The notes: generated by a model from the sequence alone, not told the origin. Positions 8,004-17,833 are shown, counted from the stretch's first letter. The stretch is 64,000 nt of DNA from Lysobacterales bacterium (GCA_026005055.1 BPKI01000001.1:1054001-1118000), one strand, 5' to 3'. Translations and numbers: made by a program.

Positions 8004-9282
8004 GCTCCGCAGCCGGATCATCCTCTCCTTCGCGCTGTTCGGGACGCTGCTTTCCGCGCTGTTTGCCCTCGCCATCCTGGCGATGCGCCAGGTGCTGGAG
8101 AACCAGCTCATCGAGGACACCCTGCAGCGGGAGGTCGATCGTTTCGTCCAATTCAAGCGCGAAAACCCCGATCCGGACGCACCCTTCCATTTCTCGAGGC
8201 ACATCGAGATCCAGGTGGTGACACCGGCCCGCTACGCCAACGTCCCCTTCCGCTGGCGCGATCTCGACAATGGCGTCTACACCTTCGAAGAACGCGGCCC
8301 GGACGGAAGGCCGCGTTTTTACAAGCTCGCCGTACGCCGCGATCCAGACCTCTGGGGTTTCCTGTGGTACGAGTACACCCAGGAGATGATGAGCCGGCGC
8401 CAGATGATGCTCGCCGTGGGCATCGCGCTGGTCGTCTTCAGCGGTCTCTCCCTGCTCGTCGGATACTGGTCAGCGGGCCGGGTGATGCGTCCGGTGGTGG
8501 ATCTCGCGCGCAGGTTGCGCGAGGCCGGCACGCGGGGAGGGCTCGAACCGCTCGCCCCCCACTTCGCCGACGACGAAGTGGGGCAGCTCGCGCAGGCGCT
8601 CGATGAGTACGCCGCCCGCCTCACCGAACTGGTCGAGCGCGATCGCCAGTTCAACGCCGATGTCAGTCACGAGCTGCGAACCCCGCTGGCGGTGATCCAG
8701 GGCGCGGTCGAGCTGCTTCTCGCCCGGACGGATCTCGACGAGAAGACGCGCGGGCGAGTCCTCAGGATCCAGCGCGCTGCGCAGCAGTGCAGCGATCTCA
8801 CCCAGGCGCTTCTCCTCCTTTCGCGAGGCGAGCGCGGCATCGACACCGGCCGCTACTGCGATGTTCGGCGCCTCGCCGAGCAGTTGGTCGAGGCCAACCG
8901 GCACCATCTTGCCGGCAAGCCGGTGGAAGCGAGGATCGTCGGTGAGGCCGCTCTCCAGATCCAAGCCCCCGAGGCGGCGATCGCGGTGGCTCTGGGCAAC
9001 CTGATCGGCAACGCCTTTAAGTACACCCGCAGCGGAACGGTGATGGTTCGCATCGAGAGCGGGGCGGTGGTGATCGAGGACACGGGTCCGGGACTCAGCG
9101 AGGAAGACGCGCGCCGTGCTTTTGAGCGGCATTACCGGGGCAGTGCGGCCACCGGCAGCGGTGCGGGGATCGGCCTTGCCATCGTCCGACGCCTCTGCGA
9201 TCTTTACGGTTGGCGGGCGCGCCTCGAGCCGCGTGAAGGCGGCGGTGCCCGTGCCGTTTTGGATTTCCGAATCCGCCGCTGA
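7987..9282 (+). CDS. Membrane sensor histidine kinase
   Basis: A 431-residue kinase partner of the preceding regulator. It has a first membrane helix at about 11-33, a short periplasmic sensor (about 36-138), a second helix (about 139-160), a HAMP linker, the dimerisation/phosphoacceptor box with H228 (DVSHELRTPLAVI), and an ATP-binding domain with N-box LGNLIGNAFKYT and G-box DTGPGLSE/GSGAGIGLAIV. The sensor is only about 100 residues with no recognisable domain. The two downstream genes follow closely and may belong to its operon. Confidence 0.93.
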   Translation: MQHRRRLRSRIILSFALFGTLLSALFALAILAMRQVLENQLIEDTLQREVDRFVQFKRENPDPDAPFHFSRHIEIQVVTPARYANVPFRWRDLDNGVYTFEERGPDGRPRFYKLAVRRDPDLWGFLWYEYTQEMMSRRQMMLAVGIALVVFSGLSLLVGYWSAGRVMRPVVDLARRLREAGTRGGLEPLAPHFADDEVGQLAQALDEYAARLTELVERDRQFNADVSHELRTPLAVIQGAVELLLARTDLDEKTRGRVLRIQRAAQQCSDLTQALLLLSRGERGIDTGRYCDVRRLAEQLVEANRHHLAGKPVEARIVGEAALQIQAPEAAIAVALGNLIGNAFKYTRSGTVMVRIESGAVVIEDTGPGLSEEDARRAFERHYRGSAATGSGAGIGLAIVRRLCDLYGWRARLEPREGGGARAVLDFRIRR

Positions 9283-9290
9283 GGGCTCCG

Positions 9291-9623
9291 ATGCTCATCA
9301 CCTGTGCCGCCTGCGGACGGCGCATCTCCAATCGCCAACCCATCTGCCCCCACTGCCAGTTCGATTTTCGGGGTAGCGGCGAGGGCCTGAGCTTGGACCG
9401 CGCGCGGGGCCGGGTGAGGCGTGACATCCAGACGCGATGGCGCAACCAGAGCTATCTGGGCATGGCGGTCGCGATCCTCGGCGCCGCGGCCTATTACTGG
9501 CAGACCGGAGGTCTCGCCTTGCGCTTGGACGACCCGCCGCTCAGCCTCTACGTCATGGCGGGAGGTGCCGTGTGGTACGTCTTCAGCCGGGTGGCCGGAG
9601 TGCTGTCCGGCCGCGGCTCCTGA
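9291..9623 (+). CDS. Small zinc-ribbon membrane protein of unknown function
   Basis: A 110-residue protein starting 8 bases after the kinase stop. The N-terminus has two CxxC knuckles (CAAC at 5-8, CPHC at 19-22), a minimal zinc ribbon. A basic linker follows (DRARGRVRRDIQTRWR), then two membrane helices (about 52-70 and 84-104). The soluble ribbon is predicted to face the cytoplasm. I cannot assign a function; its place between a sensor kinase and a secreted metallopeptidase suggests an envelope-related job. Confidence 0.7.
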   Translation: MLITCAACGRRISNRQPICPHCQFDFRGSGEGLSLDRARGRVRRDIQTRWRNQSYLGMAVAILGAAAYYWQTGGLALRLDDPPLSLYVMAGGAVWYVFSRVAGVLSGRGS

Positions 9624-9627
9624 AGCG

Positions 9628-10935
9628 ATGGCGCGGATTCTGTTCGCGGCGGTCGCCGCGCTGCTCGTCGCGCCCTCCCTGGCCTCCGCCAAGGGATTCG
9701 ACCTCGAATACGAGGTTCGCTTCTTGCCGCCCGAGGGCATTGCGCAGGTGGTGATGCGCATCGCGCCCGATGCGGGCGTGCGCGTCTCGAGACTCGACCT
9801 CGCGATGCCGAGCAAGCGTTACCAAGTGCTCGCAGCGGATGGTGCGCTGCGACGCCAGGGTCCGCGGCTGCTGTGGGAGCCTCCCGCGGCCGGCGGGGCA
9901 CTGCACTATGCCTACCGCATCGAGCGCCGCCGCGGCAGCGCGCGCGATGCGCTGATCAATGAGCGCTTCGCGCTGCTGCGCGGCGATCACCTCTTCCCGG
10001 CGGCGCGCCTGCTCGCCACCCGCGATGCGCGCTCGCGCACCTCGCTACGCTTCCGCTTGCCCGAGGGCTGGAGCGTGGAGACGCCCTATCCGCGCCGCGA
10101 CGGCGAAGTGTTCCACGTCGACTGGCCGGGCCGGCGGCTGTCCCGGCCTGTAGGCTGGCTGATCGCGGGCGATCTCGGCGTCCGCCGCGAAGTCATCGGC
10201 GGAACGCAATGGGTGGTGGCGGCCCCGCGCGGGGAAAGGATGCGTCGACAGGATCTGCTCGCGCTGCTTCGCATCCTTCATCCGGAGCTCGAGGCGCTGT
10301 TCGGCGAGCTTCCCGACAAGTTCCTGATCGTCGGCGCGGGCAAGGGCTTCTGGCGCGGCGGCCTCTCCGGTCCGCGCTCGCTCTATCTGCACGTCGATCG
10401 TCCGCTCATCCAAGAGGATGGCACCAGTCCGCTCGTGCACGAGCTGGTGCATTCGCTTTCCCGCATCCGCGGAATCCAGGGCGAACGCTGGATCGCCGAG
10501 GCCTTCGCCGAGTACTACGCGGTGGAGCTCATCCATCGCGCTGGGCTGATCGGCGATGCCCGTCGTCAGCGCATTTGGCGCGGCTTGGAGCGCCGTGCTG
10601 CGCACGTCTCCTCCCTTTCCGGTGGGCGCTGTAGCGGAAGTTGTGTAGCCGCGGCGGCCTTGGAGTTGCGCACCCTCGACCGCCGCATCCGTCGGCTGGC
10701 ACCCTCGAGCGGTGGGGTGGATGAGCTCACCCGAAGGCTCGCCCGGCGTCACGGGACGCGGATCGCTCCCGATGAGCTGCTCGCCGAGGCCGAGGCCATC
10801 GCCGGCGCGCCGCTCGGGCCGTGGCCGCGGCGTGCGATCGCGAGCCGAAGCGACCCTGAGCCGGCGCCGCGGTACGAGTCCGCGAGTCAGGTGCCGATGA
10901 CCGGACGACCGTCGGCCTCGTGGTCGATGAAATAG
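9628..10935 (+). CDS. Secreted HExxH metallopeptidase-like protein
   Basis: A 435-residue exported protein with a signal peptide (MARILFAAVAALLVAPSLASA). Residues about 24-180 look like a beta-rich N-terminal domain. A gluzincin-type catalytic core follows: HELVH at 271-275 and WIAEAFAEYYA with the likely third ligand E291. The layout recalls M1/M61-type peptidases but is shorter, and I do not recognise a specific family. The ATG at 9628 is chosen for the signal peptide. The last 49 bases overlap the Nudix gene on the opposite strand. It is probably the last gene of the two-component operon and so a candidate effector or target. Confidence 0.7.
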   Translation: MARILFAAVAALLVAPSLASAKGFDLEYEVRFLPPEGIAQVVMRIAPDAGVRVSRLDLAMPSKRYQVLAADGALRRQGPRLLWEPPAAGGALHYAYRIERRRGSARDALINERFALLRGDHLFPAARLLATRDARSRTSLRFRLPEGWSVETPYPRRDGEVFHVDWPGRRLSRPVGWLIAGDLGVRREVIGGTQWVVAAPRGERMRRQDLLALLRILHPELEALFGELPDKFLIVGAGKGFWRGGLSGPRSLYLHVDRPLIQEDGTSPLVHELVHSLSRIRGIQGERWIAEAFAEYYAVELIHRAGLIGDARRQRIWRGLERRAAHVSSLSGGRCSGSCVAAAALELRTLDRRIRRLAPSSGGVDELTRRLARRHGTRIAPDELLAEAEAIAGAPLGPWPRRAIASRSDPEPAPRYESASQVPMTGRPSASWSMK

Positions 10936-11435
10936 AGTCCGGCGTAGAGCTTGGGGTCGATCGAATAGCCCTCCTCCATGCGCGCCTTGAGCCAGCGCGC
11001 GGCTTCGGCGCGCGGCACCTCGTGCACGCGGATGTCTTCGCTCGCATCGCCGCCGCCGGGACCGATCTTGTGCAGGCCGCGGGCGCGGACGAAGGCGATG
11101 ACTTCGTTGCTGAGCCCCGATGAGGTCGGGCCGGCCATGACGAACTCGAAGCTGGAAGCGGTCCAGCCGGTTTCCTCCTCGAGCTCTCGTCGCGCCGCGG
11201 CGAACATGTCCTCGCCCCGGCAAGCCTCGAGATCCCCGACCAATCCTGCCGGCATCTCGATGGTATTCGCGAGGATGGACCAGCGATACTGCTCGACGAA
11301 GAGGACGCGGTCCTCGGGTGTCACCGCGATGATGATCACGGCGATGCGGCTGTTCGTGCGTTCCGCGTATTCCCATCCCTGACGCCGCATCAGGCGCAGG
11401 TAGCGTCCTTCGAACAAGGTTTCGGCCTCACTCAT
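10887..11435 (-). CDS. Nudix hydrolase, ADP-ribose pyrophosphatase type
   Basis: A 182-residue Nudix protein that probably cleaves a nucleoside diphosphate derivative such as ADP-ribose. The Nudix box is recognisable as E-x7-REL-x-EE-x-GW (EDMFAAARRELEEETGW), preceded by EMPAGLVGD. The ATG at 11435 (MSEAETLFEGRYLRL) matches the usual N-terminus; an upstream start would add 7 residues. It stands alone, convergent with the metallopeptidase gene and divergent from the next one. Substrate is not determinable from the sequence. Confidence 0.85.
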   Translation of the reverse strand: MSEAETLFEGRYLRLMRRQGWEYAERTNSRIAVIIIAVTPEDRVLFVEQYRWSILANTIEMPAGLVGDLEACRGEDMFAAARRELEEETGWTASSFEFVMAGPTSSGLSNEVIAFVRARGLHKIGPGGGDASEDIRVHEVPRAEAARWLKARMEEGYSIDPKLYAGLYFIDHEADGRPVIGT

Positions 11436-11544
11436 CGGGCGGCGCTCCAAGTACAATGCAAGCTCCGCATCCTAACAGCGCCGCATGAACGGAAACTTCC
11501 TTGGGCGGCCTGTTGTCGCGTGACGAGTCCCCGGTGTCCTGCCC

Positions 11545-12915
11545 ATGAATCCGCGTCGTTCGGTGCTGTTCGCCTTGTTGCTCCTGCTGCCTGCGCTCGC
11601 CGAGAGCCAGTTGCTCGCCGATCCTCCGCCGGTGGTGTCGCCGCTGGAAAGGGAATTGGCCGCCGTCGATTCGGTGGAGAAGCTCGAACGCCGCCTCGCC
11701 GCCACCCGGGGCGCGGATCAGGGGCGAGAGCGGATCGCGATTCTCAAGCGGCTGGTGGAGCTTCAGCCTCACGTCGGTCGGCGGCGCTACGAGCTCGCCG
11801 CGCAGTACGCCGCTCTCGGCGACAAGAGGAGCGCCTACGATGCGCTCATTCGCCTCAGCGCCCAGGGCTACGCCTTCGAGCTCGAGAAGGACCCGCGCTT
11901 CGAGCCGGTGCACGGCACTCAGGTCTGGGACTATCTGGTCGGGCATTTTCAGGCGAATCGCAAGCCCTTCGGAGTGGGAACGGTGGCTTTTCGCATTCCG
12001 GACGAAGGGCATTTGTACGAGGCCATCGCCTGGGATCCCAGCCGCAAGCGCATGCTCCTCGCGGGTTTGCGCAAGGCGGATATCGCGTTCCTCTCCGAAC
12101 AGGGACGTCTAGAACCCTTCATCGACGGCCGGAGCGCCGGCCTGTGGTCGGTTTCCGCCCTCGCGGTGGACGCAGCCCACGGCAAGCTCTGGGTCGCCTC
12201 GACTGCGCTGCCGGTCTTCGCCGATCTTAAGCCCGAGCAGGCCGGGATCAGCGGCGTCTTCCGTTTCGACTTGGGTAGCGGCAAGTTCGAGCATCGTTAC
12301 CTCCTGCCCCCGCAGGCCAGGGCCGCGATCACGGCCCTGGCGGTCGGGAAGCGCGGCGAGGTCTATGCCGCCGACGGGCTCAACGGGACGGTGTACCTGA
12401 TCGACGGTGGCGGAATGCGGCCCTACCTCGGCGGTGCCGGACTGCGCGATCTGCGCGCCCTTGCCATCTCCGCCGATGGCCGGCGGCTTTATGTCGCCGA
12501 TTACGATGCAGGGGTGCTGGTCGTCGATCTGTTGAATGCTGCCGCGCAGCCTCTCGCCGTGCCGAGCCAGCTCAGCCTCGACGGCATCGAGAGCATGCAG
12601 CTTTGGAATGGGCACCTGATCCTGGTGCAGTCCGGCACGGCGCCGGCGCTGCGCGTGATGCGCGCCAAGCTCGACTCGAGCGGCCTGAGGGTGGAACAGA
12701 TCCAGCCATTGGAGGCGAGCCGACCGGAGTTCGAGCATCTCGGCGCGAGCGCCGTGGCGGATGATCTGCTCTATGTCGTGGCCAACAGCCGGCGAAGCCT
12801 GGCAGGTGAGCGCGAGCCGGCGATACCCTCCGCAGAGTCCCGGGTGATCTTCCGCAGCGATCTCACCGGCAAAGATCTCGTTCCGATCCCGCCCATGCCG
12901 CTCAAGGCCCGCTGA
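11545..12915 (+). CDS. Secreted protein with helical repeats and a beta-propeller-like domain
   Basis: A 456-residue exported protein (signal peptide about 1-25, ending LAES-QLLADP). Residues about 60-125 look like a TPR-like helical pair (YELAAQYAALGDKRSAYDAL). From about 150 on there are repeated strands with SMP-30/NHL-style phrases (LSVSALAVDAAHGKLWVAST-like, ITALAVGKRGEVYAADGLNG, LRALAISADGRRLYVADYDA). This suggests a six-bladed propeller in the periplasm. I do not know the function or any partner. Its 3' end overlaps the exonuclease gene on the opposite strand by 14 bases. Confidence 0.65.
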   Translation: MNPRRSVLFALLLLLPALAESQLLADPPPVVSPLERELAAVDSVEKLERRLAATRGADQGRERIAILKRLVELQPHVGRRRYELAAQYAALGDKRSAYDALIRLSAQGYAFELEKDPRFEPVHGTQVWDYLVGHFQANRKPFGVGTVAFRIPDEGHLYEAIAWDPSRKRMLLAGLRKADIAFLSEQGRLEPFIDGRSAGLWSVSALAVDAAHGKLWVASTALPVFADLKPEQAGISGVFRFDLGSGKFEHRYLLPPQARAAITALAVGKRGEVYAADGLNGTVYLIDGGGMRPYLGGAGLRDLRALAISADGRRLYVADYDAGVLVVDLLNAAAQPLAVPSQLSLDGIESMQLWNGHLILVQSGTAPALRVMRAKLDSSGLRVEQIQPLEASRPEFEHLGASAVADDLLYVVANSRRSLAGEREPAIPSAESRVIFRSDLTGKDLVPIPPMPLKAR

Positions 12916-13810
12916 GCGGGCCAGTCCCGCGCTCGATCGCGGCGATCAGGCGCAGGAGAAGCCGATGGGGCAGCGAATGCCGCTCGGCGAAGGCCTCGAG
13001 CCCCACCGTATCGCCAGAACGGGGCCGATACGCGGAGGCTTCGGTAGGCACCGGCGCATCCCTGCGGATCGCGGTGAGCAGCCGGTTGCGCATCAGCTCC
13101 GCGCGATGCGCGTTCAGGACATCGGGCAGGCGCCGCGCGCCGCGCATGGACAGGCGCGCGAGCGCGGGCAGCTCGGCGAGGAGCCGCTCGAGGTCGCCGA
13201 AGGCTTGCAGCAGCCGCGCTGCGGTACGCGCTCCGATGCCAGGCACGCCGCGGATGTTGTCGCTGGCATCGCCCGCAAGCGCGAGGTAGTCGGCGATCTG
13301 CGCGGGCTCCACGCCGAAGCGTTCGCGGACGCCCTCCGGTCCGAAGGGGCGCTGGCGGTCGAAATCCCATAGCCGGTCGCAGGGGCCGAGAAGCTGGCCC
13401 AAGTCCTTGTCCGCCGAGATCAGCAGGCTCGGCAGCCCTTCGCGGGCGAAGACCGCGGATGCGCTGCCGATCAGGTCATCGGCTTCGAAATCGGCGATGG
13501 CGAGCGTGCGAAGACCAAGCAGGCCGGCCGCCTCTCGCGCGAGCTCGCGCTGGCGCAAGAGCGCTGGCGGCGTCGGCGGACGGTGCGCTTTGTAACGAGG
13601 ATCGATTCGGCGGCGGAAGCCGCCGTCGGGGTCGGCGTCGAAGGCGAGCGCGAGATGTCGGGGATGGGTGCGCTCGATCAGTTCGGCGAGGAAGGCGAGG
13701 AAGCCGTGAAGGGCATGGACGGGCTGCCCATCCCGGTCGAGGCGCTCGGGCCAGGCGTGCCAGGCGCGGAAAAGGTAGATGCTGGCATCAACCAGGACCG
13801 CCGGAATCAA
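12902..13810 (-). CDS. Stand-alone 5'-3' exonuclease / flap endonuclease (PolA N-terminal type)
   Basis: A 302-residue homologue of the 5' nuclease domain of DNA polymerase I and of Xni/ExoIX. Metal-binding acidic motifs are all present: LVDASIYLFRAW, FEADDLIGS, ISADKDLGQLL and GDASDNIRGVPGIGARTA (with helix-hairpin-helix). No ATG suits; the TTG at 13810 overlaps the upstream stop (TTGA), and a GTG at 13819 is an alternative. It ends a five-gene operon with rph. Whether it is a true nuclease or a structure-specific DNA-binding relative cannot be told. Confidence 0.88.
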   Translation of the reverse strand: MIPAVLVDASIYLFRAWHAWPERLDRDGQPVHALHGFLAFLAELIERTHPRHLALAFDADPDGGFRRRIDPRYKAHRPPTPPALLRQRELAREAAGLLGLRTLAIADFEADDLIGSASAVFAREGLPSLLISADKDLGQLLGPCDRLWDFDRQRPFGPEGVRERFGVEPAQIADYLALAGDASDNIRGVPGIGARTAARLLQAFGDLERLLAELPALARLSMRGARRLPDVLNAHRAELMRNRLLTAIRRDAPVPTEASAYRPRSGDTVGLEAFAERHSLPHRLLLRLIAAIERGTGPLSGP

Positions 13811-14385
13811 GGCTGCCACTCGGATAGCAAGGCTCGCGGATCGGGGCGAGGACGATCGGGCGAGGCGCCGTCGGCGGAGCCGAGATGGACGAAGGCCACG
13901 ATTCGCTCTTCCGGTCCGAGACCCAGACGGCGGGCGATTTCGCCGTCGTAGGCCGGCCAGCCGGTGAGCCATTGCCCCGCGAAGCCGAGGGCATGGGCAC
14001 CGAGCAGCAGGTTGTAGGCCGCAAGTCCCGCGGAGAGCAGCTGCTCCTGCTTGGGAATACGGTGTCCACGGGCGATTCGGGCGATCACCGCGATCACCAC
14101 CGGGGCGCGCAGGAATCGACACCTGTCCTTCTCGAGCTCGGCGGGCGCTGCCTCGGGCTCCAGCTCGCGCCGGCGAGCGACGAGCAGCGCTCCGAGGGCT
14201 TCTCGCGCCGCCCCGCGGATCAAGAGGAAGCGCCAAGGTGCGAGCGCACCGTGATCGGGTACGCGCACGGCGAGTTCGAGGAGGCGGGCGATGGTCCGAT
14301 CATCCGGACCCGGCTCGCGGAGTTGCCGCGCGGGTACCGAACGGCGCGAGAGGAGGAAGGCGAAGTGCTCCGATGGTTCGGGCAT
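13807..14385 (-). CDS. Nitroreductase-family FMN protein (YdjA-like)
   Basis: A 192-residue member of the small nitroreductase group. Signs are the early RRSVPARQL flavin-phosphate-binding start, VPDHGALAPWRF (a YdjA-type phrase), and the late GWPAYDGEIARRLGLGPEERIVAFVHLG. Proteins of this group bind FMN and reduce nitroaromatics or quinones; the natural substrate is unknown. It starts 9 bases after hemW and overlaps the exonuclease gene. Confidence 0.88.
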   Translation of the reverse strand: MPEPSEHFAFLLSRRSVPARQLREPGPDDRTIARLLELAVRVPDHGALAPWRFLLIRGAAREALGALLVARRRELEPEAAPAELEKDRCRFLRAPVVIAVIARIARGHRIPKQEQLLSAGLAAYNLLLGAHALGFAGQWLTGWPAYDGEIARRLGLGPEERIVAFVHLGSADGASPDRPRPDPRALLSEWQP

Positions 14386-14394
14386 GGTCGTCGA

Positions 14395-15552
14395 TCACCA
14401 GAGGAATTCGGTCAGGATTTCGTTGAGCAGCTCGAGCCCTCGAGCGCTCGCCCGGACCTGTCGGTCGTCGCGCTCGATCAAACCCCGTTCGCCGAGAGCG
14501 TCCAGGCGAGGCAGGATGAGCGATCGTGAAAGCCCAGTGCGTTGCTCGAAGTCCTCGAGGGCGAAGCCAGCCGTCAGCCGTAGGGCGTTGAGCAGGAACT
14601 CGAAGGCGCGCTCGGCGCCCTCGACCTCGCGCAGGCTCGCGATCCTGCCATCGCCTCGGGCGCTGCTGATGAAGGAGCCTGGATGCGGCTGCTTCGCGAT
14701 CCGCAGGATACGGCCCTCCAGAGGGCGGGTGATCTTGCCGTGCGCCCCCGCGCCGATCCCGAGATAGTCGCCGTAGCGCCAATAATTGAGGTTGTGCGCC
14801 GACTCCGATCCTGGCCGCGCGTAGGCCGAGACTTCGTAGCGCTTCAGCCCCGCCTGCGCGAGACGCCGGCGGCAGGCGTCTTCGATCGCCTGCATCTCGG
14901 CCTCTCCGGGCAAGGCCGGCGGATGGCGCGCGAAGGGCGTGCCCGGCTCGAGGGTGAGCTCGTAGTGCGAGAGGTGCTCGGGCGCATGGGCGAGGGCCTG
15001 CTCGAGATCGGCGAGGGCGAGCGCAGGGTCCTGCCCGGGCAGACCGTACATGAGGTCGACGTTGAAGCGCACACCGGGATCGGCACTCAACTCGCTCAGA
15101 GCGGCCAAGGCTTCCTCGCGGCCGTGGATACGGCCGAGTGCGGCGAGCGCGCCCGGGTCGAAGCTCTGCACACCCAGGCTGAAACGGTTCACCCCGAGCG
15201 CCCGGTAGTCGGCGAAGCGACCGCGTTCGAGCGTTCCCGGGTTGGCTTCGAGGGTGATCTCGGCCTCCGGCACCAGCGGCAAGCGGTCGCGAATGCCGGC
15301 GAGCAGGCGGGCGATCTCATCGGCGGGAAAGAGGCTCGGGGTCCCGCCGCCCAGGAAAATCGAGATCAGCGGGCGCGGCTCCTCTAACAGTTCGAGATCC
15401 TGATCGAGGTCGGCGAGGAGGGCATCCACGTAGGCGGCGAAGGGCGGCTGCCGCGGCAGGCGGTGCGAGTTGAAATCGCAGTAAGGGCACTTGCGAAGAC
15501 ACCAGGGCAAGTGCACGTAGAGGGAAAGCGGCGGCGCGTGCAGTCCGCTCAC
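14395..15552 (-). CDS. hemW: Radical SAM heme chaperone HemW
   Basis: A 385-residue HemW (formerly called oxygen-independent coproporphyrinogen oxidase-like). The radical SAM cluster motif is CLRKCPYC within LSLYVHLPWC, followed by IFLGGGTPSLF, VQSFDPGALAALGRIH and LYGLPGQ-like GLPGQDPALAL. It has the HemW spacing and lacks the extra cysteine region of HemN. The GTG at 15552 overlaps the rdgB stop (GTGA). rdgB-hemW adjacency is typical in gammaproteobacteria. Confidence 0.94.
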   Translation of the reverse strand: MSGLHAPPLSLYVHLPWCLRKCPYCDFNSHRLPRQPPFAAYVDALLADLDQDLELLEEPRPLISIFLGGGTPSLFPADEIARLLAGIRDRLPLVPEAEITLEANPGTLERGRFADYRALGVNRFSLGVQSFDPGALAALGRIHGREEALAALSELSADPGVRFNVDLMYGLPGQDPALALADLEQALAHAPEHLSHYELTLEPGTPFARHPPALPGEAEMQAIEDACRRRLAQAGLKRYEVSAYARPGSESAHNLNYWRYGDYLGIGAGAHGKITRPLEGRILRIAKQPHPGSFISSARGDGRIASLREVEGAERAFEFLLNALRLTAGFALEDFEQRTGLSRSLILPRLDALGERGLIERDDRQVRASARGLELLNEILTEFLW

Positions 15553-16160
15553 GAGACCGGCATGCCGAGGCGACGGGCAAGTTCGGGGCGCAGCCGGGCG
15601 AAGGCACGGCCACGGTGGCTCAGCTGATCTTTTTCCGATGGGGAGAGCTCGGCCGCCGTGCGGCCGAGCTCGGGATCGAGGAATACGGGGTCGTAGCCGA
15701 AGCCTCGCGAGCCTCGCGGGGCCTCGGCGATGAGGCCATGCCACTCGCCGGTCGCGACCAAGGGCGCCGGATCCTCATCGGCCTCGACGTAGGCGAGCGC
15801 ACAGTGGAAGCGGGCGCGACGGTTGGGTGCAGGAACGCCTTCCAGCGCCCGCAGCAGGCACTCGACGCGACCGCGATCGTCGAGCCCCTCGCCGCCGAAG
15901 CGAGCGCTCAGGATCCCGGGGGCGCCGCCGAGGGCCTCGACCAGCAGTCCGGAATCATCGGCGAGCGCCGGCCGTCTGGTGAGCCGAGCGGCGGTACGGG
16001 CCTTGAGCAGCGCATTCTCGACGAAGCTCGCGCCGCTTTCCTCGGGGGCACTCAGGCCGAAGTCGGCCGGCCGGCGCAGCCTCACGGCCAGTCCGGCGAG
16101 CAGGCGCGCGAACTCCGCCACCTTGCCCTCGTTGTTGCTGGCGAGCACGAGTTCGATCAC
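15549..16160 (-). CDS. rdgB: XTP/dITP pyrophosphatase
   Basis: This house-cleaning enzyme hydrolyses dITP, XTP and related non-canonical purine triphosphates. The 203-residue protein has the N-terminal [12 protein letters not shown], the catalytic [18 protein letters not shown], and [19 protein letters not shown] near the C-terminus. The ATG overlaps the rph stop (ATGA), so it is coupled with rph. Confidence 0.96.
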   Translation of the reverse strand: MIELVLASNNEGKVAEFARLLAGLAVRLRRPADFGLSAPEESGASFVENALLKARTAARLTRRPALADDSGLLVEALGGAPGILSARFGGEGLDDRGRVECLLRALEGVPAPNRRARFHCALAYVEADEDPAPLVATGEWHGLIAEAPRGSRGFGYDPVFLDPELGRTAAELSPSEKDQLSHRGRAFARLRPELARRLGMPVS

Positions 16161-16888
16161 GCGGCGGCGAGCGCCTCGCGCTGACGTTCGAGGATCTGGC
16201 GGATCCCCGTCCAGGCGAGTTCAAGGAGGCGGTGGAGTTCCTCGCGCCGGAAGGCGTGGCCCTCGGCGGTGCCCTGGAGCTCGACGAAACCCCCGCCATC
16301 GTTCATGACGACGTTCATGTCCGTGTCGCACTCGGAGTCCTCGGCGTAGTCGAGGTCGAGCACCGGTTGTCCGCGATAGAGTCCGACCGAGACCGCGGCG
16401 ACCTGCCCGTGGATCGGGTCGCGGAGGAGGACGCCCCGGGCGCGCAGGGCGCGGCAAGCCTCCACGAGGGCGACGTAGGCACCACTGATGGCGACCGTGC
16501 GCGTGCCGCCGTCGGCCTGGATCACATCGCAGTCGAGGGTGATCGTGCGTTCGCCTAAGGCCGCGCGGTCCACCACCGCGCGCAGGGCTCGCCCGATCAG
16601 ACGCTGGATTTCCATACTGCGTCCGCTCTGGCCCCCGCGAGTCGCCTCGCGCGGAGAGCGTTCGTGGGTGCTGCGCGGGAGCATCCCGTATTCGGCGGTC
16701 ACCCAGCCCTCACCGGTGCCACGGAGGAAAGGCGGCACCTTGTCCTCGACGCTGGCCGTGCAGATCACCTTGGTCGCGCCGAAACTCGCGAGCACGGAAC
16801 CCTCGGCGTGGCGGATGAAGCCACGCTCGAAGCTGATCGGGCGCATGGCATCGGGGGCGCGACCGCTTGGACGCCGGAACTCGGACAT
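16157..16888 (-). CDS. rph: Ribonuclease PH
   Basis: A phosphate-dependent 3'-5' exoribonuclease that trims tRNA 3' ends. The 243-residue protein begins [19 protein letters not shown] and contains [14 protein letters not shown] and [19 protein letters not shown], all diagnostic. The frame is full length with no sign of the truncation known from some E. coli K-12 strains. It is the first gene of the minus operon, divergent from yicC across 68 bases. Confidence 0.96.
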   Translation of the reverse strand: MSEFRRPSGRAPDAMRPISFERGFIRHAEGSVLASFGATKVICTASVEDKVPPFLRGTGEGWVTAEYGMLPRSTHERSPREATRGGQSGRSMEIQRLIGRALRAVVDRAALGERTITLDCDVIQADGGTRTVAISGAYVALVEACRALRARGVLLRDPIHGQVAAVSVGLYRGQPVLDLDYAEDSECDTDMNVVMNDGGGFVELQGTAEGHAFRREELHRLLELAWTGIRQILERQREALAAA

Positions 16889-16956
16889 GGCGGATGTGAA
16901 GAAGGAAGCAGAAAGTTTACCATTCGAGTCTTTCCTGACTGCCTCTGCTGCGTCCC

Positions 16957-17826
16957 ATGCCGAGGAGCATGACCGCCTTCGCCGCCGCGCGTGTCCCGGT
17001 GCGGTCGGCCGTATGGGTGCTCGGTGAGGCGCGCTCGGTCAATCATCGCCACCTCGAACTGCTGCTCAGGTTGCCGGAGGCGCTGCGCTGGCTCGAGCCC
17101 TTCCTGCGCGAGCAATGGACCGCGAAGCTGTCTCGGGGGAAGGTCGAGGTGTTCCTGCGCCTCGAGCGGGATCCCGGGTTCGAGCCCGCGCTCGCGCTCG
17201 ACGAGGCGCTGGCCCGCCGGCTCGGGGCGCTCCTCAATCAGCTGAGCCAGTGGGTGCCGGCGCTGCGGGTGGACGCCGGCGCGCTGCTCGCGTGGCCTGG
17301 TCTGATCCGTGAAGTCGAGATCCCGCAGGAGGAGCTCCTCGCCGCCGCCAACGCCTTGAGCGGCGAGCTGATCGGCCGGATCGAGGCCGAGCGGCGGCGC
17401 GAGGGCCATGCCCTCGCCGGCACCATGCGCAGCAAGCTCGAGGCGCTCGCCGCCGGTGCCGCGCGCCAGCGCGAGCGCATGCCCGCGCTGCGCGAAGCCG
17501 CACGCGCCCGTCTGCTCGGGCGCCTGCGTGAGCTTCGGGCCGAGGTGGACGAACAGCGGATCGCGCAAGAACTCGCGCTCTTGCTCGCGCGCTCCGACGT
17601 GGCCGAGGAGCTCGAGCGGATCGAAGTGCATGTCGCCGAGGCCTTGCGCCTGCTCGGGGAAAGCGAGGGTGCGATCGGGCGGCGTTTGGATTTCTTGCTG
17701 CAGGAGCTGGCGCGCGAGGCGAATACGCTCGCCGCCAAGGCCGCCGATCTCGAGCTCGGGGGCTTCGCTCTCGAGGCGCGGGTGATGATCGAACAGCTCC
17801 GCGAACAGGTCCAGAATCTGGAATGA
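16957..17826 (+). CDS. yicC: YicC-family endoribonuclease
   Basis: A 289-residue YicC/YloC protein. The start MPRSMTAFA matches the family MIRSMTGFA, with the next blocks [16 protein letters not shown] and the C-terminal [19 protein letters not shown] (family: DFL-x-QE-x-NRE-x-NT-x-SK). An internal ATG at 16972 would remove this signature and is rejected. YicC homologues have recently been described as RNases that degrade small RNAs. It is followed after 7 bases by gmk, the usual order. Confidence 0.92.
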   Translation: MPRSMTAFAAARVPVRSAVWVLGEARSVNHRHLELLLRLPEALRWLEPFLREQWTAKLSRGKVEVFLRLERDPGFEPALALDEALARRLGALLNQLSQWVPALRVDAGALLAWPGLIREVEIPQEELLAAANALSGELIGRIEAERRREGHALAGTMRSKLEALAAGAARQRERMPALREAARARLLGRLRELRAEVDEQRIAQELALLLARSDVAEELERIEVHVAEALRLLGESEGAIGRRLDFLLQELAREANTLAAKAADLELGGFALEARVMIEQLREQVQNLE

Positions 17827-17833
17827 ACCTTCG

